Program-made: the position numbers and the translations under genes
The notes under the pieces: model-generated
Seen by the model: the letters and a program-made list of their open reading frames with translations, nothing else
Databases searched by the model: none
Told to the model about the DNA's origin: nothing
Shown here: in pieces, positions 15,939 through 24,795 of the stretch
Numbering within the stretch: the first letter of the stretch is position 1
How the letters are laid out: each line of letters opens with the position of its first letter
From: Bifidobacterium simiarum
Lineage (GTDB): Bacteria > Actinomycetota > Actinomycetes > Actinomycetales > Bifidobacteriaceae
Assembly (NCBI RefSeq): GCF_002802905.1
Contig: NZ_PEBK01000003.1
Span: 81,701 to 145,700, forward strand
Reading direction: 5' to 3'
DNA: 64,000 nucleotides

Positions 15939-16862
15939 TCACGCCTTGAGATAGCGGTGCAGCGAGAACAGCGAGGCGATCATCGACAGCACGACGGCTC
16001 CGGCGACCAGCGCCGGCGACATGAGCAGCACGGTGGCCTGATTGACGAACGGCATCCACGTCACCGTCTTCGCCAGCCATCCGGTGACGAACACCTCGAC
16101 GATGCCGCTCAGCGCCGCGCAGGCCAGAATGCTGCCGATCAGCGAGGCGATCGCGCCCTCGAGGATGAACGGCAGCTGGATCGTCCAGTTGGACGCTCCC
16201 ACCAGCCGCATGATCTCGGTTTCGTTCTTGCGCGACGCGGCCGACATGCGGATCGTCGTACCGGTGAGCATGATCGCCACGACGATCATCACCGCGGCCA
16301 GCACCACGGTCACCGCCGTGGCCCGGTTGAGGATCGCGAACACCGGATCGAAGATCTGCCGCTGGTCCTCGACCTCCTCCACGCCCTTCTTGCCGGAAAG
16401 CACCTCGGAGACCTGCTGGTACTTCTCCGGGTTGGTGAGCTTGAGTCTCAGGGAGTCCTGCATGTCATCGGCCGTGAGCGTACGGCCCTGATACACGCCG
16501 CCGGGATACTGCTTGCTGAACGTGTCGTCGAAGAACTGCTGCTTGCTCACGTAGGTGATCTTCGAGACGTCGTTGGGCAGCTCGTCTTTGATCGTGTTCT
16601 GGATGTCCATGATCTCGTCGGTGGTCGGCGCCTTGCCGCTGGCGCAGTTGGCCGACTGGCTGGTGCCGTCCGGGCACAGCCACACCACGACCTCCACCTT
16701 GTCGTACCAGGTGCCCTTGGCCTTGGTGATCTGCGCCTGCATGAGCACGGACGCCCCGATGAACACGAAGGAGATGAAGGTGACGAGCATGACCGACAGG
16801 ATCATCGACCCGTTGCGCTTGATGCTCGTCCAGGTCTCGGACAGTACGAACCGCAGTCTCAT
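15939..16862 (-). CDS. ftsX: Cell division protein FtsX
   Basis: The 307-residue membrane subunit of FtsEX. It has one helix near residues 22-45 ([20 protein letters not shown]), an extracellular domain of about 130 residues that would contact the wall hydrolase, and three further helices near 180, 230 and 285. The length and layout are normal for FtsX. It overlaps ftsE by four bases (ATGA), indicating translational coupling. The CHAP hydrolase gene follows after about 105 bp. Confidence 0.94.
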   Translation of the reverse strand: MRLRFVLSETWTSIKRNGSMILSVMLVTFISFVFIGASVLMQAQITKAKGTWYDKVEVVVWLCPDGTSQSANCASGKAPTTDEIMDIQNTIKDELPNDVSKITYVSKQQFFDDTFSKQYPGGVYQGRTLTADDMQDSLRLKLTNPEKYQQVSEVLSGKKGVEEVEDQRQIFDPVFAILNRATAVTVVLAAVMIVVAIMLTGTTIRMSAASRKNETEIMRLVGASNWTIQLPFILEGAIASLIGSILACAALSGIVEVFVTGWLAKTVTWMPFVNQATVLLMSPALVAGAVVLSMIASLFSLHRYLKA

Positions 16863-18475
16863 CGCTGCTCCTCCTTATCTTCGGTCGTGTTGGTCTTGGT
16901 CTGTTCGCCGGTCTGCTCAGCGGACTGTTCAGCTGACCGGTCGGTCGAATGATCGACCGAATGATCATCGGCGCCGGACTCGTGCTCGGCAGCGTGCCCG
17001 CCATGCGCCGGCGGCGCGGGCGGGGCGGGAGGCGCAGGCGGGGCCGGCGGAACCGGCAGCGCCTCGCCGGACGACTGCGGGGCCGGCGGTTCGGCGGCCG
17101 GACGCGAATCGGTCTGATCGGACCGGACGGACTGTGTGGTCTGATCAGACTGATCGGATTGTCCGGATTGTCCGGACTGACCGGACTGACCGGTCTGTGT
17201 GGTCTGACCGGACCGGACGGACTGACCGGTATTGGCCGCGGTGGTCTCTGTGGCAGTCGTTTCGACTGCCCGATGGGGCTTGAACCGTTCATTGGGATCC
17301 ACGGTGGCCGATGCGGACTGATCCGGATTTCCGATCTGTCCCATCTGTCCGGTCTGTCCCGTCTGACCGGACCGTTCCGTCTGCTCGGCGGAGTCCGACT
17401 GCATGGCCGAGGTTTCCGCGGTCCGGTTGCTCCGCCGCTCCTCGATACCCTCCGGGGAAATGCCCTTGCCCCAGGTCAGCGTGGTCTCCACGGGGGCGAA
17501 CGCCTCGCCGTAGCGGCCGGTACGGCCCGAATGCACGGAATTGGCCAGACGCGCGATGCCGGGATCACCGGTGACGGAGGCGTTCACCGCCTGCGCCGCG
17601 GCGGCCACGGCGGCGGCCGCACCACGGTCGTCTCCCCCGTTCACCGCCGCATTCGCCACGGAAGCGGCTTCGATCACGGGTTTGCCGGCGATTCCGGAAG
17701 CGGCGCCGGCGGAGGCGGCACCGTCCTGCCCCATGCGCAGCGCCTGCTGGGCACGGGCCTCCACCTCGGCATCCGGGAAGTAGACGGCGGAATCGTAGAC
17801 GCCGCCCTGCTCGTCACGCACGATCCGACCGTTATGCAGCTCGACCACGCGCTTGCGCATCGAATTGACGATCTCCTCGTTATGCGTGGCCATCACGATC
17901 GTGGTGCCGGTACGGTTGATGGCCTCCAGCACCTCCATGATGCCCACCGAAGTGGTGGGGTCGAGGTTGCCGGTCGGCTCGTCGGCCAGCAGGATCTGCG
18001 GATGGTTCACGTAGGCGCGGGCGATCGCCACGCGCTGCGCCTCGCCGCCGGACAGCTCATGCGGCAGACGATCCTCCTTGCCGGTCAGACCCACGGTCTG
18101 CAGCACCTGCGGCACCAGCGTCTTGATCGTGGAGCGACGGGTGCCGATCACCTCCAGCGCGAACGCCACGTTCTGCCACACCGTCTTGTTGGCCAGCAGC
18201 TTGTAGTCCTGGAACACGAAGCCGATGGACCGACGGTACTGCGGCACCTGCCGGTTGGACAGCCGTCGCAGATCGTTGCCGGCCACGCGGATCTCACCCT
18301 CCGTGGCCTGCTCCTCATGCAGCAGCAGACTCAGCAGGGTGGTCTTGCCGGAACCGGAGGCGCCCACCAGAAACACGAACTCCCCGCGATCGATGCTCAG
18401 CGAGACATCGTCCAGCGCCGGGCGGGAGCCTCTCGGATAGATCTTGGTGACGTCGTCAAGAGCGATCAATGCCAT
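16859..18475 (-). CDS. ftsE: Cell division ATP-binding protein FtsE with long disordered C-terminal extension
   Basis: FtsE is the cytosolic ATPase of FtsEX. Residues 1-225 form a normal FtsE: Walker [15 protein letters not shown] near 37, Q-loop [17 protein letters not shown], signature [15 protein letters not shown] near 138, Walker [14 protein letters not shown]. Residues 226-538 are an extra ~310-residue tail, Ala-rich at first and then full of Gly-Gln-Thr-Ser repeats ([21 protein letters not shown]), a Pro-rich stretch ([11 protein letters not shown]) and an acidic/His end. FtsE is usually about 230 residues, so the tail more than doubles the protein. It is in frame up to the ATGA overlap with ftsX. 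Its function is unknown. Confidence 0.93.
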   Translation of the reverse strand: MALIALDDVTKIYPRGSRPALDDVSLSIDRGEFVFLVGASGSGKTTLLSLLLHEEQATEGEIRVAGNDLRRLSNRQVPQYRRSIGFVFQDYKLLANKTVWQNVAFALEVIGTRRSTIKTLVPQVLQTVGLTGKEDRLPHELSGGEAQRVAIARAYVNHPQILLADEPTGNLDPTTSVGIMEVLEAINRTGTTIVMATHNEEIVNSMRKRVVELHNGRIVRDEQGGVYDSAVYFPDAEVEARAQQALRMGQDGAASAGAASGIAGKPVIEAASVANAAVNGGDDRGAAAAVAAAAQAVNASVTGDPGIARLANSVHSGRTGRYGEAFAPVETTLTWGKGISPEGIEERRSNRTAETSAMQSDSAEQTERSGQTGQTGQMGQIGNPDQSASATVDPNERFKPHRAVETTATETTAANTGQSVRSGQTTQTGQSGQSGQSGQSDQSDQTTQSVRSDQTDSRPAAEPPAPQSSGEALPVPPAPPAPPAPPAPPAHGGHAAEHESGADDHSVDHSTDRSAEQSAEQTGEQTKTNTTEDKEEQR

Positions 18476-18538
18476 TGTCGTATTCGTCCTTCCTACACCG
18501 ATGTCCGACCGGATGCTCCGATCGGACAAGATCCCGGC

Positions 18539-19669
18539 TTACGCTTCGGCTTCGGCCTGCGCCTCGCGGCGCTGCTGGTGACGCCAGCGGATGCCGGCGT
18601 CGATGAACGCGTCGATGTCGCCGTCGAACACGGCCTGCGTCTGCGAGGTCTCGTATCCGGTGCGCAGATCCTTCACCATCTGGTACGGATGCAGCACGTA
18701 GGAGCGCATCTGATCGCCCCAGCTGGCCTTGATGTCGCCGGCGAGCTCCTTCTTCTTCTTGGCCTCCTCCTCGCGGCGCAGCACCAGCAGTCGGGACTGC
18801 AGCACGGCCATGGCGGCGGCGCGGTTCTGGATCTGCGAGCGCTCGTCCTGCATGGTCACCACGATGCCGGTGGGAAGGTGGGTGATGCGCACCGCGGAGT
18901 ACGTGGTGTTCACGCCCTGGCCGCCGGGGCCGGAGGAGCAGTAGGTGTCCACGCGGATGTCGGTGTCGGGCACGTCGATGTGATCGGTGGCCTCGACCAG
19001 CGGCACCACCTCGACGGCGGCGAAGCTGGTCTGACGGCGGCCCTGGTTGTCGAACGGCGAGATGCGCACCAGACGATGCGTGCCGCCCTCGACGGAGAGG
19101 CGACCGTAGGCGTAGGGGGCGTCCACCTGGAAGGTGGCGGACTTGATGCCGGCCTCCTCCGCGTAGGACGTGTCCATCACCTTGGCCTTGTAGCCGTGGC
19201 GCTCGGCCCAGCGCAGGTACATGCGCAGCAGGATCTGCGCCCAGTCGGCCGCATCCACGCCGCCCGCGCCGGAACGGATCGTCACCACCGCGGAACGCTC
19301 GTCGTACTCGCCGTCCAGCAGCGTCTGGATCTCGATGTCGGCCAGCGCCTGATGCACGCTCTTGATCTCGGCCTCCGCCTCGTCAAGCGTGTCCTGATCG
19401 TTCTCCTCACGACCGAGCTCCACCAGCGTCTCCACGTCGTCGATGCGACCGCCCGCGGAGGTGATGCGCTTGAGCTGGGCCTCGGCCGCGGACAGTCGGC
19501 TCGTCACCTTCTGCGCGTTCTCGGGATCATCCCACAGACCGGGGGCGCTGGCCTCCTTCTCCAGATCGGCGATCTGGCCGCGCAGCGCGTCGAGATCCAC
19601 CGCCTTGGCGATCGTGTCGTATTTGGAACGCAGTTCCTCGATACCTTGCGAAAAATCAAATTCTGCCAT
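18539..19669 (-). CDS. prfB: Peptide chain release factor 2
   Basis: RF2 recognises UGA and UAA stop codons and triggers peptide release. The 376-residue protein shows the stop-recognition motif SPF in [10 protein letters not shown] (near residue 204) and the catalytic GGQ in [16 protein letters not shown] (near 250). The reading frame is continuous from ATG 19669, so the programmed +1 frameshift of many bacterial prfB genes is absent. It precedes ftsE by 63 bp on the same strand, the usual actinobacterial order, and may be cotranscribed with ftsEX. Confidence 0.96.
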   Translation of the reverse strand: MAEFDFSQGIEELRSKYDTIAKAVDLDALRGQIADLEKEASAPGLWDDPENAQKVTSRLSAAEAQLKRITSAGGRIDDVETLVELGREENDQDTLDEAEAEIKSVHQALADIEIQTLLDGEYDERSAVVTIRSGAGGVDAADWAQILLRMYLRWAERHGYKAKVMDTSYAEEAGIKSATFQVDAPYAYGRLSVEGGTHRLVRISPFDNQGRRQTSFAAVEVVPLVEATDHIDVPDTDIRVDTYCSSGPGGQGVNTTYSAVRITHLPTGIVVTMQDERSQIQNRAAAMAVLQSRLLVLRREEEAKKKKELAGDIKASWGDQMRSYVLHPYQMVKDLRTGYETSQTQAVFDGDIDAFIDAGIRWRHQQRREAQAEAEA

Positions 19670-19868
19670 CGTTGTTCACCTTAGTTTGCTGTACCGGATT
19701 GCTACCGTCGGATTGATACCGTCATCGTATGGGTTATCTGGGTACGGCACCGCCGTTCGGACGGAGCCGTTCGAACAGGACCGATCAGACTGCCGGGCGT
19801 CCCGCCGCTACGGTCACGGGAATCGCACGACCAACCGATCGATCGGGGCGAGAGGGTATGGATAGGCG

Positions 19869-20000
19869 TCAAAAACCGCCGTAGATGGCCGGAACGACCA
19901 TGGTAGCGAGCATGCCGACGACCGCGACGACGCACACCACCCTCGCGATGGTGCCGCGTCGGCGCTCTCGGGCCTCGCGTTCATTCCGGTATTCATTCAC
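19869..20000 (-). CDS. Small conserved-looking membrane protein, 43 residues
   Basis: A GTG start at 20000 gives an Arg/Glu-rich N terminus (NEYRNEREARERRRG) and a single hydrophobic helix (ARVVCVVAVVGMLATMVVPAIYGGF). Such charged-then-hydrophobic micro-proteins occur in many actinobacteria, but I cannot name a function. TACAAT lies eight bases before the GTG and no ribosome-binding site is visible, so the message may be leaderless. The gene is divergent from dapD. Reality of the gene rests on topology and the promoter-like box. Confidence 0.55.
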   Translation of the reverse strand: MNEYRNEREARERRRGTIARVVCVVAVVGMLATMVVPAIYGGF

Positions 20001-20142
20001 AAGCGGACATTGTACCCGGTTCCCCTCTACAAACACGGCGTGGAATACGCTCTGAGAGTTTCCCCGCGGCCATGTATGGTGGGATTTTGGCGGGATTCGC
20101 GCATCTGCGCGACCCAATACCCTCTATCGAAGGAGTCCGAAA

Positions 20143-21126
20143 ATGACTGAGTCTCGCACCGCGTGGGGCTGGGGACTGTCCAGCGTCGACGCCGCCGGCA
20201 CCACCCTGGACGTCTGGTATCCGAGTCTGACCCTGGGAGAGGCGCCGGCCGACGCCTACCGTCCGACGCATGACTTCGGCGTACTCGAGCACATCGAGCC
20301 CGACGCCCGCGGCGTGCGCCGCATCCCGGTGTTCACTGTCTCCCACCTCGACGAGCCGATCGTCGACGCCGCCGACGCCTACCTGCGCCTGCACCTGATG
20401 AGCATGCGCCTGGCCAAGCCGAACACCCTGAACCTCGACGGCATCTTCGGCAAGCTCGCCAACGTGGTGTGGACCAACTACGGCCCGTTCGCCGTGCAGG
20501 ACTTCGCCCTGCGCAAGCTCGACGTCCTCAAGGCCGCGGCAGGCTCCCACGTGCCCACCCCCGACATCAACGTGCTCTCCGTCGACAAGTTCCCGCGCAT
20601 GATCGACTACGTCGTCCCCTCCGGCGTGCGCATCGGCGACGCCGACCGCGTGCGACTGGGCGCCCACCTCGCCGAAGGCACCACCGTCATGCACGCCGGC
20701 TTCGTCAACTTCAACGCCGGTACGCTCGGCACCTCCATGATCGAAGGCCGCGTCTCGCAGGGCGTCGTCGTCGGCAACAACTCCGACGTCGGCGGCGGCG
20801 CCTCCATCATGGGCACGCTCTCCGGCGGCGGCAAGCTGCGCAACTCCATCGGCGAGCACAGCCTGCTCGGCGCCAACGCCGGCATCGGCATCTCCCTGGG
20901 CGACAACTGCGTCGTGGAGGCGGGCCTCTACGTAACCGCCGGCACCAAGGTCACCATCTACGACAAGGCCAAGGTCGCCGCCGGGCAGCCCCTCGACACC
21001 GTCAAAGGCAAGGACCTCAGCGGCAAGAACAACATCCTGTTCATCCGCAACTCCGTTACCGGTGCTATCGAGGCCCGCACCCGCAAAACGGGCATCGAAC
21101 TCAACGCCGCATTGCACAAAAACTGA
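20143..21126 (+). CDS. dapD: 2,3,4,5-tetrahydropyridine-2,6-dicarboxylate N-succinyltransferase
   Basis: DapD succinylates tetrahydrodipicolinate in the lysine/diaminopimelate pathway. The 327-residue protein is of the actinobacterial type: an N-terminal helical domain to about residue 150, then a left-handed beta helix with hexapeptide repeats ([58 protein letters not shown]), ending in a short tail. AAGGAG lies nine bases before ATG 20143. It is one of the few plus-strand genes here and looks monocistronic. Its last 22 codons are present again 168 bp downstream with mostly synonymous changes. Confidence 0.95.
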   Translation: MTESRTAWGWGLSSVDAAGTTLDVWYPSLTLGEAPADAYRPTHDFGVLEHIEPDARGVRRIPVFTVSHLDEPIVDAADAYLRLHLMSMRLAKPNTLNLDGIFGKLANVVWTNYGPFAVQDFALRKLDVLKAAAGSHVPTPDINVLSVDKFPRMIDYVVPSGVRIGDADRVRLGAHLAEGTTVMHAGFVNFNAGTLGTSMIEGRVSQGVVVGNNSDVGGGASIMGTLSGGGKLRNSIGEHSLLGANAGIGISLGDNCVVEAGLYVTAGTKVTIYDKAKVAAGQPLDTVKGKDLSGKNNILFIRNSVTGAIEARTRKTGIELNAALHKN

Positions 21127-21190
21127 GGCGACTCGGGGCCTCATAGCACCGGTAACCGTGCGCGGCCTCGGCGGCCGCTCCCCTCGCCTA

Positions 21191-21213
21191 CGGGCAGTCC
21201 ACCGGACTGCCCG
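21191..21213. repeat. CAGTCC-ACC-GGACTG palindrome after dapD
   Basis: Ten-base arms CGGGCAGTCC and GGACTGCCCG enclose ACC. The CAGTCC-ACC-GGACTG core is the same as in two stem-loops downstream of gnd (1263-1291 and 1428-1456), while the outer stem bases differ and remain paired. Confidence 0.75.
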
Positions 21214-21228
21214 CTTCACGGCTCGGCT

Positions 21229-21294
21229 GGTGCGATCGAGGCCCGCACGCGCAAGACCGGCATCGAATTCAACGCCGCCCTGCACAAGAACTGA
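21229..21294 (+). pseudogene. Displaced second copy of the dapD 3' end
   Basis: Sixty-six bases encode [21 protein letters not shown] and a stop, against [21 protein letters not shown] at the end of dapD. There are eight base differences; seven are synonymous (for example GCT/GCG, ACC/ACG, AAA/AAG, TTG/CTG) and one gives Leu to Phe. No start or in-frame coding extends upstream. The pattern fits a former or foreign dapD end left behind after recombination or insertion. Confidence 0.85.
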
Positions 21295-21395
21295 TGGTTC
21301 GGTAACGGAGTGTCATCGGTGTTACGGGAAGTTCGACGTACCATCCGTACGCCTTCACTTCCCGCGCCTTGATGACACACACGTTACCGAACCAT
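21294..21395. repeat. 102-bp nested hairpin abutting the relic dapD stop
   Basis: Outer arms ATGGTTCGGTAACG (21294-21307) and CGTTACCGAACCAT (21382-21395) are perfect; inner pairs TGTCATC/GATGACA (21311-21317/21371-21377) and GGGAAGT/ACTTCCC (21326-21332/21357-21363) nest within them. It starts on the last base of the relic TGA. It resembles in size the 105-bp hairpin at 3072-3176, but the sequence differs. Confidence 0.75.
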
Positions 21396-21472
21396 CCCGG
21401 TCTGCTTCTTATGAGAACAATGTGGGCAGACTTGCCTAGTTGACTACGTGGTCGACTGGGATCTGCGGGGTC

Positions 21473-21569
21473 GATGGGGAGGTGCGGCGTCCGACACACT
21501 CAAGGCCGTTCGGCCCCGGAGCCAGCGAGCTGGCTCCTAGCCTACGGTCGGACACCGCACCTCCCCATC
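21473..21569. repeat. 97-bp inverted-repeat element with ACTCAAGGCCGTTCGGCC core
   Basis: Arms of 23 bp at 21473-21495 and 21547-21569 match with one mismatch (GATGGGGAGGTGCGG... and its complement). Inside are CACTCAAGGCCGTTCGGCC and a second stem-loop GGAGCCAGC-GAG-CTGGCTCC. This is the best-formed member of the family also seen at 8987-9132. Confidence 0.75.
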
Positions 21570-21603
21570 TCCGGCCCGACGATTCAGTAACAGGCATTCT
21601 TCG

Positions 21604-21935
21604 GCCACGCGTCCGGCGAGCCGGCCGCTAGCTTACGGTCGAGCAACACCTATCCCAATCTCCCGGTTGCTCAGTGCCAAGTCGAGATAAAGCGACCGAA
21701 ATAAAGAGGATGTTCGGCCCCGGAGCCAGCAAGCTGGCTCCTAGCCTACGGTCGGACACCGCACCATTCCATCTCCAGCCCGACAATGCTGAACCCGAAG
21801 ATGCCGGAATCTGGAATATTGGCTTCCCCCTTTGGGGGAAGCTGGCGGCGTGAGCCGACTGATGAGGGATCCCGAGCACCATACGCCCCATCCCATCTCC
21901 AGCCCAACGGCTCAGCGACAGGCATTCTTCGCCGC
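21604..21935. repeat. Decayed repeat fragments between dapD and gltA
   Basis: Partial members of the same family lie at 21604-21648 (GCTTACGGTCGAGCAAC end) and 21716-21755 (GGAGCCAGC-AAG-CTGGCTCC hairpin). A motif CCATCTCCNGCCCNACG followed by CAGGCATTCTTCG occurs at 21564-21605 and 21893-21935, with its first part at 21768-21786. A reverse copy of the CCCTCAGTC family lies at 21821-21868. There is no supportable gene in this stretch. Confidence 0.65.
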
Positions 21936-21979
21936 TGCCTACTGGGTAGCCGAACACGCAGGTCTCGCTGGAGGTCGCC

Positions 21980-22262
21980 CGATGGATCGGAACGCAAAAA
22001 TCCGATTTCCCTCTCTGATCCATCAAAAACCGTCGATATTCGATGGATCGGAACGCAAAACCACCGATTTTGCAGCCCAATCCATCGAAATGCGATCTCC
22101 CGGTTTTCAGGATCCCTGAAATCATGCGGTTTTCAAACTTCGCCATCTCGACGACCGATGGATTGCGTTGCGAAAACACCCAATATGCGCTGTGCTCCAT
22201 CGGAAACCGGCGATATCCGATGGAGCACAGCGCAAAAACTCGATTTCGCGGTCGATTCCATC
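21980..22262. repeat. Array of ~61-bp units with covarying junction hairpins
   Basis: GATGGA(N)-CGCAAAA-type units begin near 21981, 22042, 22158 and 22219, so two adjacent pairs have a 61-bp period. Each pair junction is a hairpin: GATCCATC...GATGGATC (22017-22049) and CGCTGTGCTCCATCGG (22188-22203) / CCGATGGAGCACAGCG (22217-22232), with loops sharing AAACCG-CGATAT. Stem bases differ between pairs yet stay complementary. The array ends about 25 bp from the gltA stop. Confidence 0.75.
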
Positions 22263-22287
22263 GGACCGACCGACGGAATACGAGATG

Positions 22288-23574
22288 CTAGCGCTTGTCG
22301 ATGGGGACGTAGTTGCGTTCGGGCTCGCCGGTGTAGACCTGACGGGGGCGGCCGATCTTGGTGGCCGGATCGGCGAGCATCTCCCGGTACTGGGCGATCC
22401 AGCCGGGGATGCGGCCGAGGGCGAACAGGGTGGTGAACATGGCCTTGTCGAAGCCGATGGCCCGGTAGATCAGTCCCGTGTAGAAGTCCACGTTCGGGTA
22501 GAGCTGCCGCGAGACGAAGTAGTCGTCGTGCAGGGCGATGTCCTCCAGTTCGAGCGCCACGTTGAGCAGGGCGCGCTCTCCCGAGAACGCGTCGCCGCGC
22601 AGCTCCATGATCTGCTTGAGATACTTCTTGGCGATGGCCGCACGCGGATCGTACGACTTGTACACGCGGTGGCCGAGACCGGAGATGCGGTGGCCCTCGC
22701 GCTTGGCGTCCTCGACGAACTCGCGCACGGACTTGCCCGAATCGCGGATCGTCTCCAGCTGACGCAGCACGGCCTCGTTTGCGCCGCCATGCAGCGGCCC
22801 GGACAGTGCGTTGATGCCGGCGGCCACGGCGGAATACAGGTTCGCGTGGGCGGATCCGGCGATGCGCACCACCGACGTGGAGCAGTTCTGCTCGTGGTCG
22901 GCGTGGATGATCAGCAGCTTGTCGAGCGCGTCGACCATCAGCGGGTCGGATTCGAACTGCGTGTAGGGCACCGCGAAGCTCATGCGCAGGAAGTCGTCCA
23001 CGTAGCCGCGCAGATAATCCGGATACAGCATCGGCTCGTCGCGGCGGCGGCGCCAGATATGCGAGACGATGGTGCGCACCTTGGCCATGATGTTCGCGGC
23101 GGCGGCGTCGAGCTGCTCGGGATCATCGATGTCGACCGTATCGGGATGGTAGGCGGCGAGCGCGTTCACCGCAGAGGCGAGCACGCTCATGGGGTGGGCG
23201 TTGCGCGGGAACGAGCCGAGGAACGTGCGGAAGTCCTCGCCGATCACGGTGCGGCGCAGGATGCCGTCACGGAATTTCGTGTACTGTTCGGAGTTCGGCA
23301 GTTCGCCGTGCTGGAGCAGCCATGCCACTTCGAGGAAGTTCGAGTGCTCGCACAGCTGCTGGATCGGGTAGCCTCGGTAGCGCAGCACCGAATTGTTGCC
23401 GTCGATGAACGTGATCTTGGATTCGCACTGTGCCGTGGTGAGGAATCCCGGGTCGAGCGTGACCCATCCGTCGTTGCGCAGCTTCGAGACCACGATGCCG
23501 TCGGGACCGCTGGTCGCCTTCACTACCGGCAGGTCATAGGCGGTGGATTCCACCTCCAGCCTTGCTGTTGCCAT
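22288..23574 (-). CDS. gltA: Citrate synthase
   Basis: Condenses oxaloacetate and acetyl-CoA to citrate. In bifidobacteria the TCA cycle is incomplete and the enzyme serves glutamate synthesis. The 428-residue protein has the three catalytic positions: His in SGPLHGGANEAV (near 270), His in GLGHRVYKSYDPRA (near 312) and Asp in ELEDIALHDDYF (near 368 region). GGGAGG lies six bases before ATG 23574. It is flanked by the dapD repeat gap and by map, and appears to be transcribed alone. Confidence 0.95.
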   Translation of the reverse strand: MATARLEVESTAYDLPVVKATSGPDGIVVSKLRNDGWVTLDPGFLTTAQCESKITFIDGNNSVLRYRGYPIQQLCEHSNFLEVAWLLQHGELPNSEQYTKFRDGILRRTVIGEDFRTFLGSFPRNAHPMSVLASAVNALAAYHPDTVDIDDPEQLDAAAANIMAKVRTIVSHIWRRRRDEPMLYPDYLRGYVDDFLRMSFAVPYTQFESDPLMVDALDKLLIIHADHEQNCSTSVVRIAGSAHANLYSAVAAGINALSGPLHGGANEAVLRQLETIRDSGKSVREFVEDAKREGHRISGLGHRVYKSYDPRAAIAKKYLKQIMELRGDAFSGERALLNVALELEDIALHDDYFVSRQLYPNVDFYTGLIYRAIGFDKAMFTTLFALGRIPGWIAQYREMLADPATKIGRPRQVYTGEPERNYVPIDKR

Positions 23575-23802
23575 ATTCCCTCCCTCAATATCGCTACGTG
23601 GCGTATCGCTCTATGGCGTAGCCGAAATCATCACGTGGCGTAGCCGAACAGTATTCGCCTTAGGTTACCGCATGATTATGGCGTACGCCGTCGTTCGCCC
23701 ATTTCCACGCCTATGGCAACGGCCCGGACGACGTGTGAGACGTCGTCCGGGCCGTCGATGCGGTCACGTCCTCGGGTCATGCCCCCGGCCGTCGCGGGAG
23801 CC

Positions 23803-23838
23803 CAGTGACTCAGTGACCTAGTGGCTCAGTGGCTCAGT
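23803..23838 (-). repeat. 8-bp tandem repeats over the map stop codon
   Basis: CAGTGACT, CAGTGACC, TAGTGGCT and CAGTGGCT follow one another, the last overlapping the map stop. On the gene strand the units read GCCACTGA or close variants, so TGA or TAG recurs in shifting frames. Confidence 0.75.
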
Positions 23839-24610
23839 TCCGCGCGGTGAGGATGATCGGATCGCCGTCGGTGATGGCGATGGTGTGCTCGCTGTGGGCG
23901 CCGCGGGAGCCGTCCTGGGCGCGCAGGGTCCAGCCGTCCTTCGGATCCTGGAAGATCTCGTCGGTGCTCTTGAGGAACCACGGTTCGATGGCGATGACCA
24001 GGCCGGGGCGCAGCCGGTAGCCGTGATGGGCGCGGCCGTCGTTGGGCACGTGCGGATCGCCGTGCATGATGTGGCCGACGCCGTGGCCGCCGAACTCCAG
24101 ATTGATCGGGTAGCCGTAGGAGCGGGCAACGTCGCCGATGGTGGACGAGATGTCGCCCAGACGGTTGCCGGCGCGGGCCACGTCGATGGCGGCGGCCAGC
24201 GCCTCCTCGGTGCACTTGATCAGTCGCAGATCCTCCGGATCCGGATCCTCGCCGACCACGAAGCTGATGGCGGAGTCGCCGACCCAGCCGTCCACGCTCA
24301 CGGCGAGGTCGAGCGAGATCAGGTCGCCGTCCTTGAGGTTGTAGTCGTAGGGCACGCCGTGCAGCACGGCGTCGTTCACGGAGGTGCAGATGTAGTGGGC
24401 GAACGGGCCGGTGCCGAAATCCGGCGCGTAGTCCACGTAGCAGGATTCCGCGCCCTTGCGCTCCTCGATGCGCCTGCGGACGAAATCGTCGATCTCCAGC
24501 AGGTTGGTGCCGACCTTCGTCATGGACTTGAGTTCCTTGAGGATCTCGCCGACGAACTTGCCGGCGGCACGCATTTCCTTGATTTCCTGAGGTGTCTTCA
24601 GCTCGATCAC
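23834..24610 (-). CDS. map: Type I methionine aminopeptidase
   Basis: Removes the initiator methionine from new proteins. The 258-residue metalloenzyme shows HGVP near residue 85, the metal Asp in LDLAVSVDGWVGDSA, the second Asp in the same segment, His in GHGVGHIMHGDPHVPN, and Glu in IAIEPWFL and SEHTIAI. It starts with GTG (24610). It is about the usual length for an actinobacterial MetAP without an N-terminal extension. It lies between gltA and the divergent M13 peptidase. Confidence 0.95.
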   Translation of the reverse strand: MIELKTPQEIKEMRAAGKFVGEILKELKSMTKVGTNLLEIDDFVRRRIEERKGAESCYVDYAPDFGTGPFAHYICTSVNDAVLHGVPYDYNLKDGDLISLDLAVSVDGWVGDSAISFVVGEDPDPEDLRLIKCTEEALAAAIDVARAGNRLGDISSTIGDVARSYGYPINLEFGGHGVGHIMHGDPHVPNDGRAHHGYRLRPGLVIAIEPWFLKSTDEIFQDPKDGWTLRAQDGSRGAHSEHTIAITDGDPIILTARN

Positions 24611-24795
24611 TGTATCGCTTCGCTTTCTACGATGGTGTTTCCATCACCTTACTTCAATACCATGCCATCCCGTCACCACGCTTCCCCGTCACCCGACCGT
24701 CCCGGCCACTCCCGAACCGTCCCGGGCAATCCCGTCACAGCGGGGCCACGGAATCCTCATGGCATTAGTATGGCTGGGCCATTACTCTGGAAGGC

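Noticed and set aside
16949-17420. Frameshift or pseudogene within the ftsE tail
   Set aside because: The frame stays open to the ATGA overlap with ftsX and the tail composition is consistent throughout, so it is a true extension.
18539-19669. Programmed frameshift in prfB
   Set aside because: The reading frame is continuous over the full 376 residues and there is no in-frame early TGA.
21980-22262. CRISPR-like array before gltA
   Set aside because: Units are palindromic with related, not unique, intervening sequence and only four units.
21127-22287. Insertion sequence or transposase remnant in the dapD-gltA gap
   Set aside because: No transposase motif was seen in either strand; only short palindromic repeats are present.
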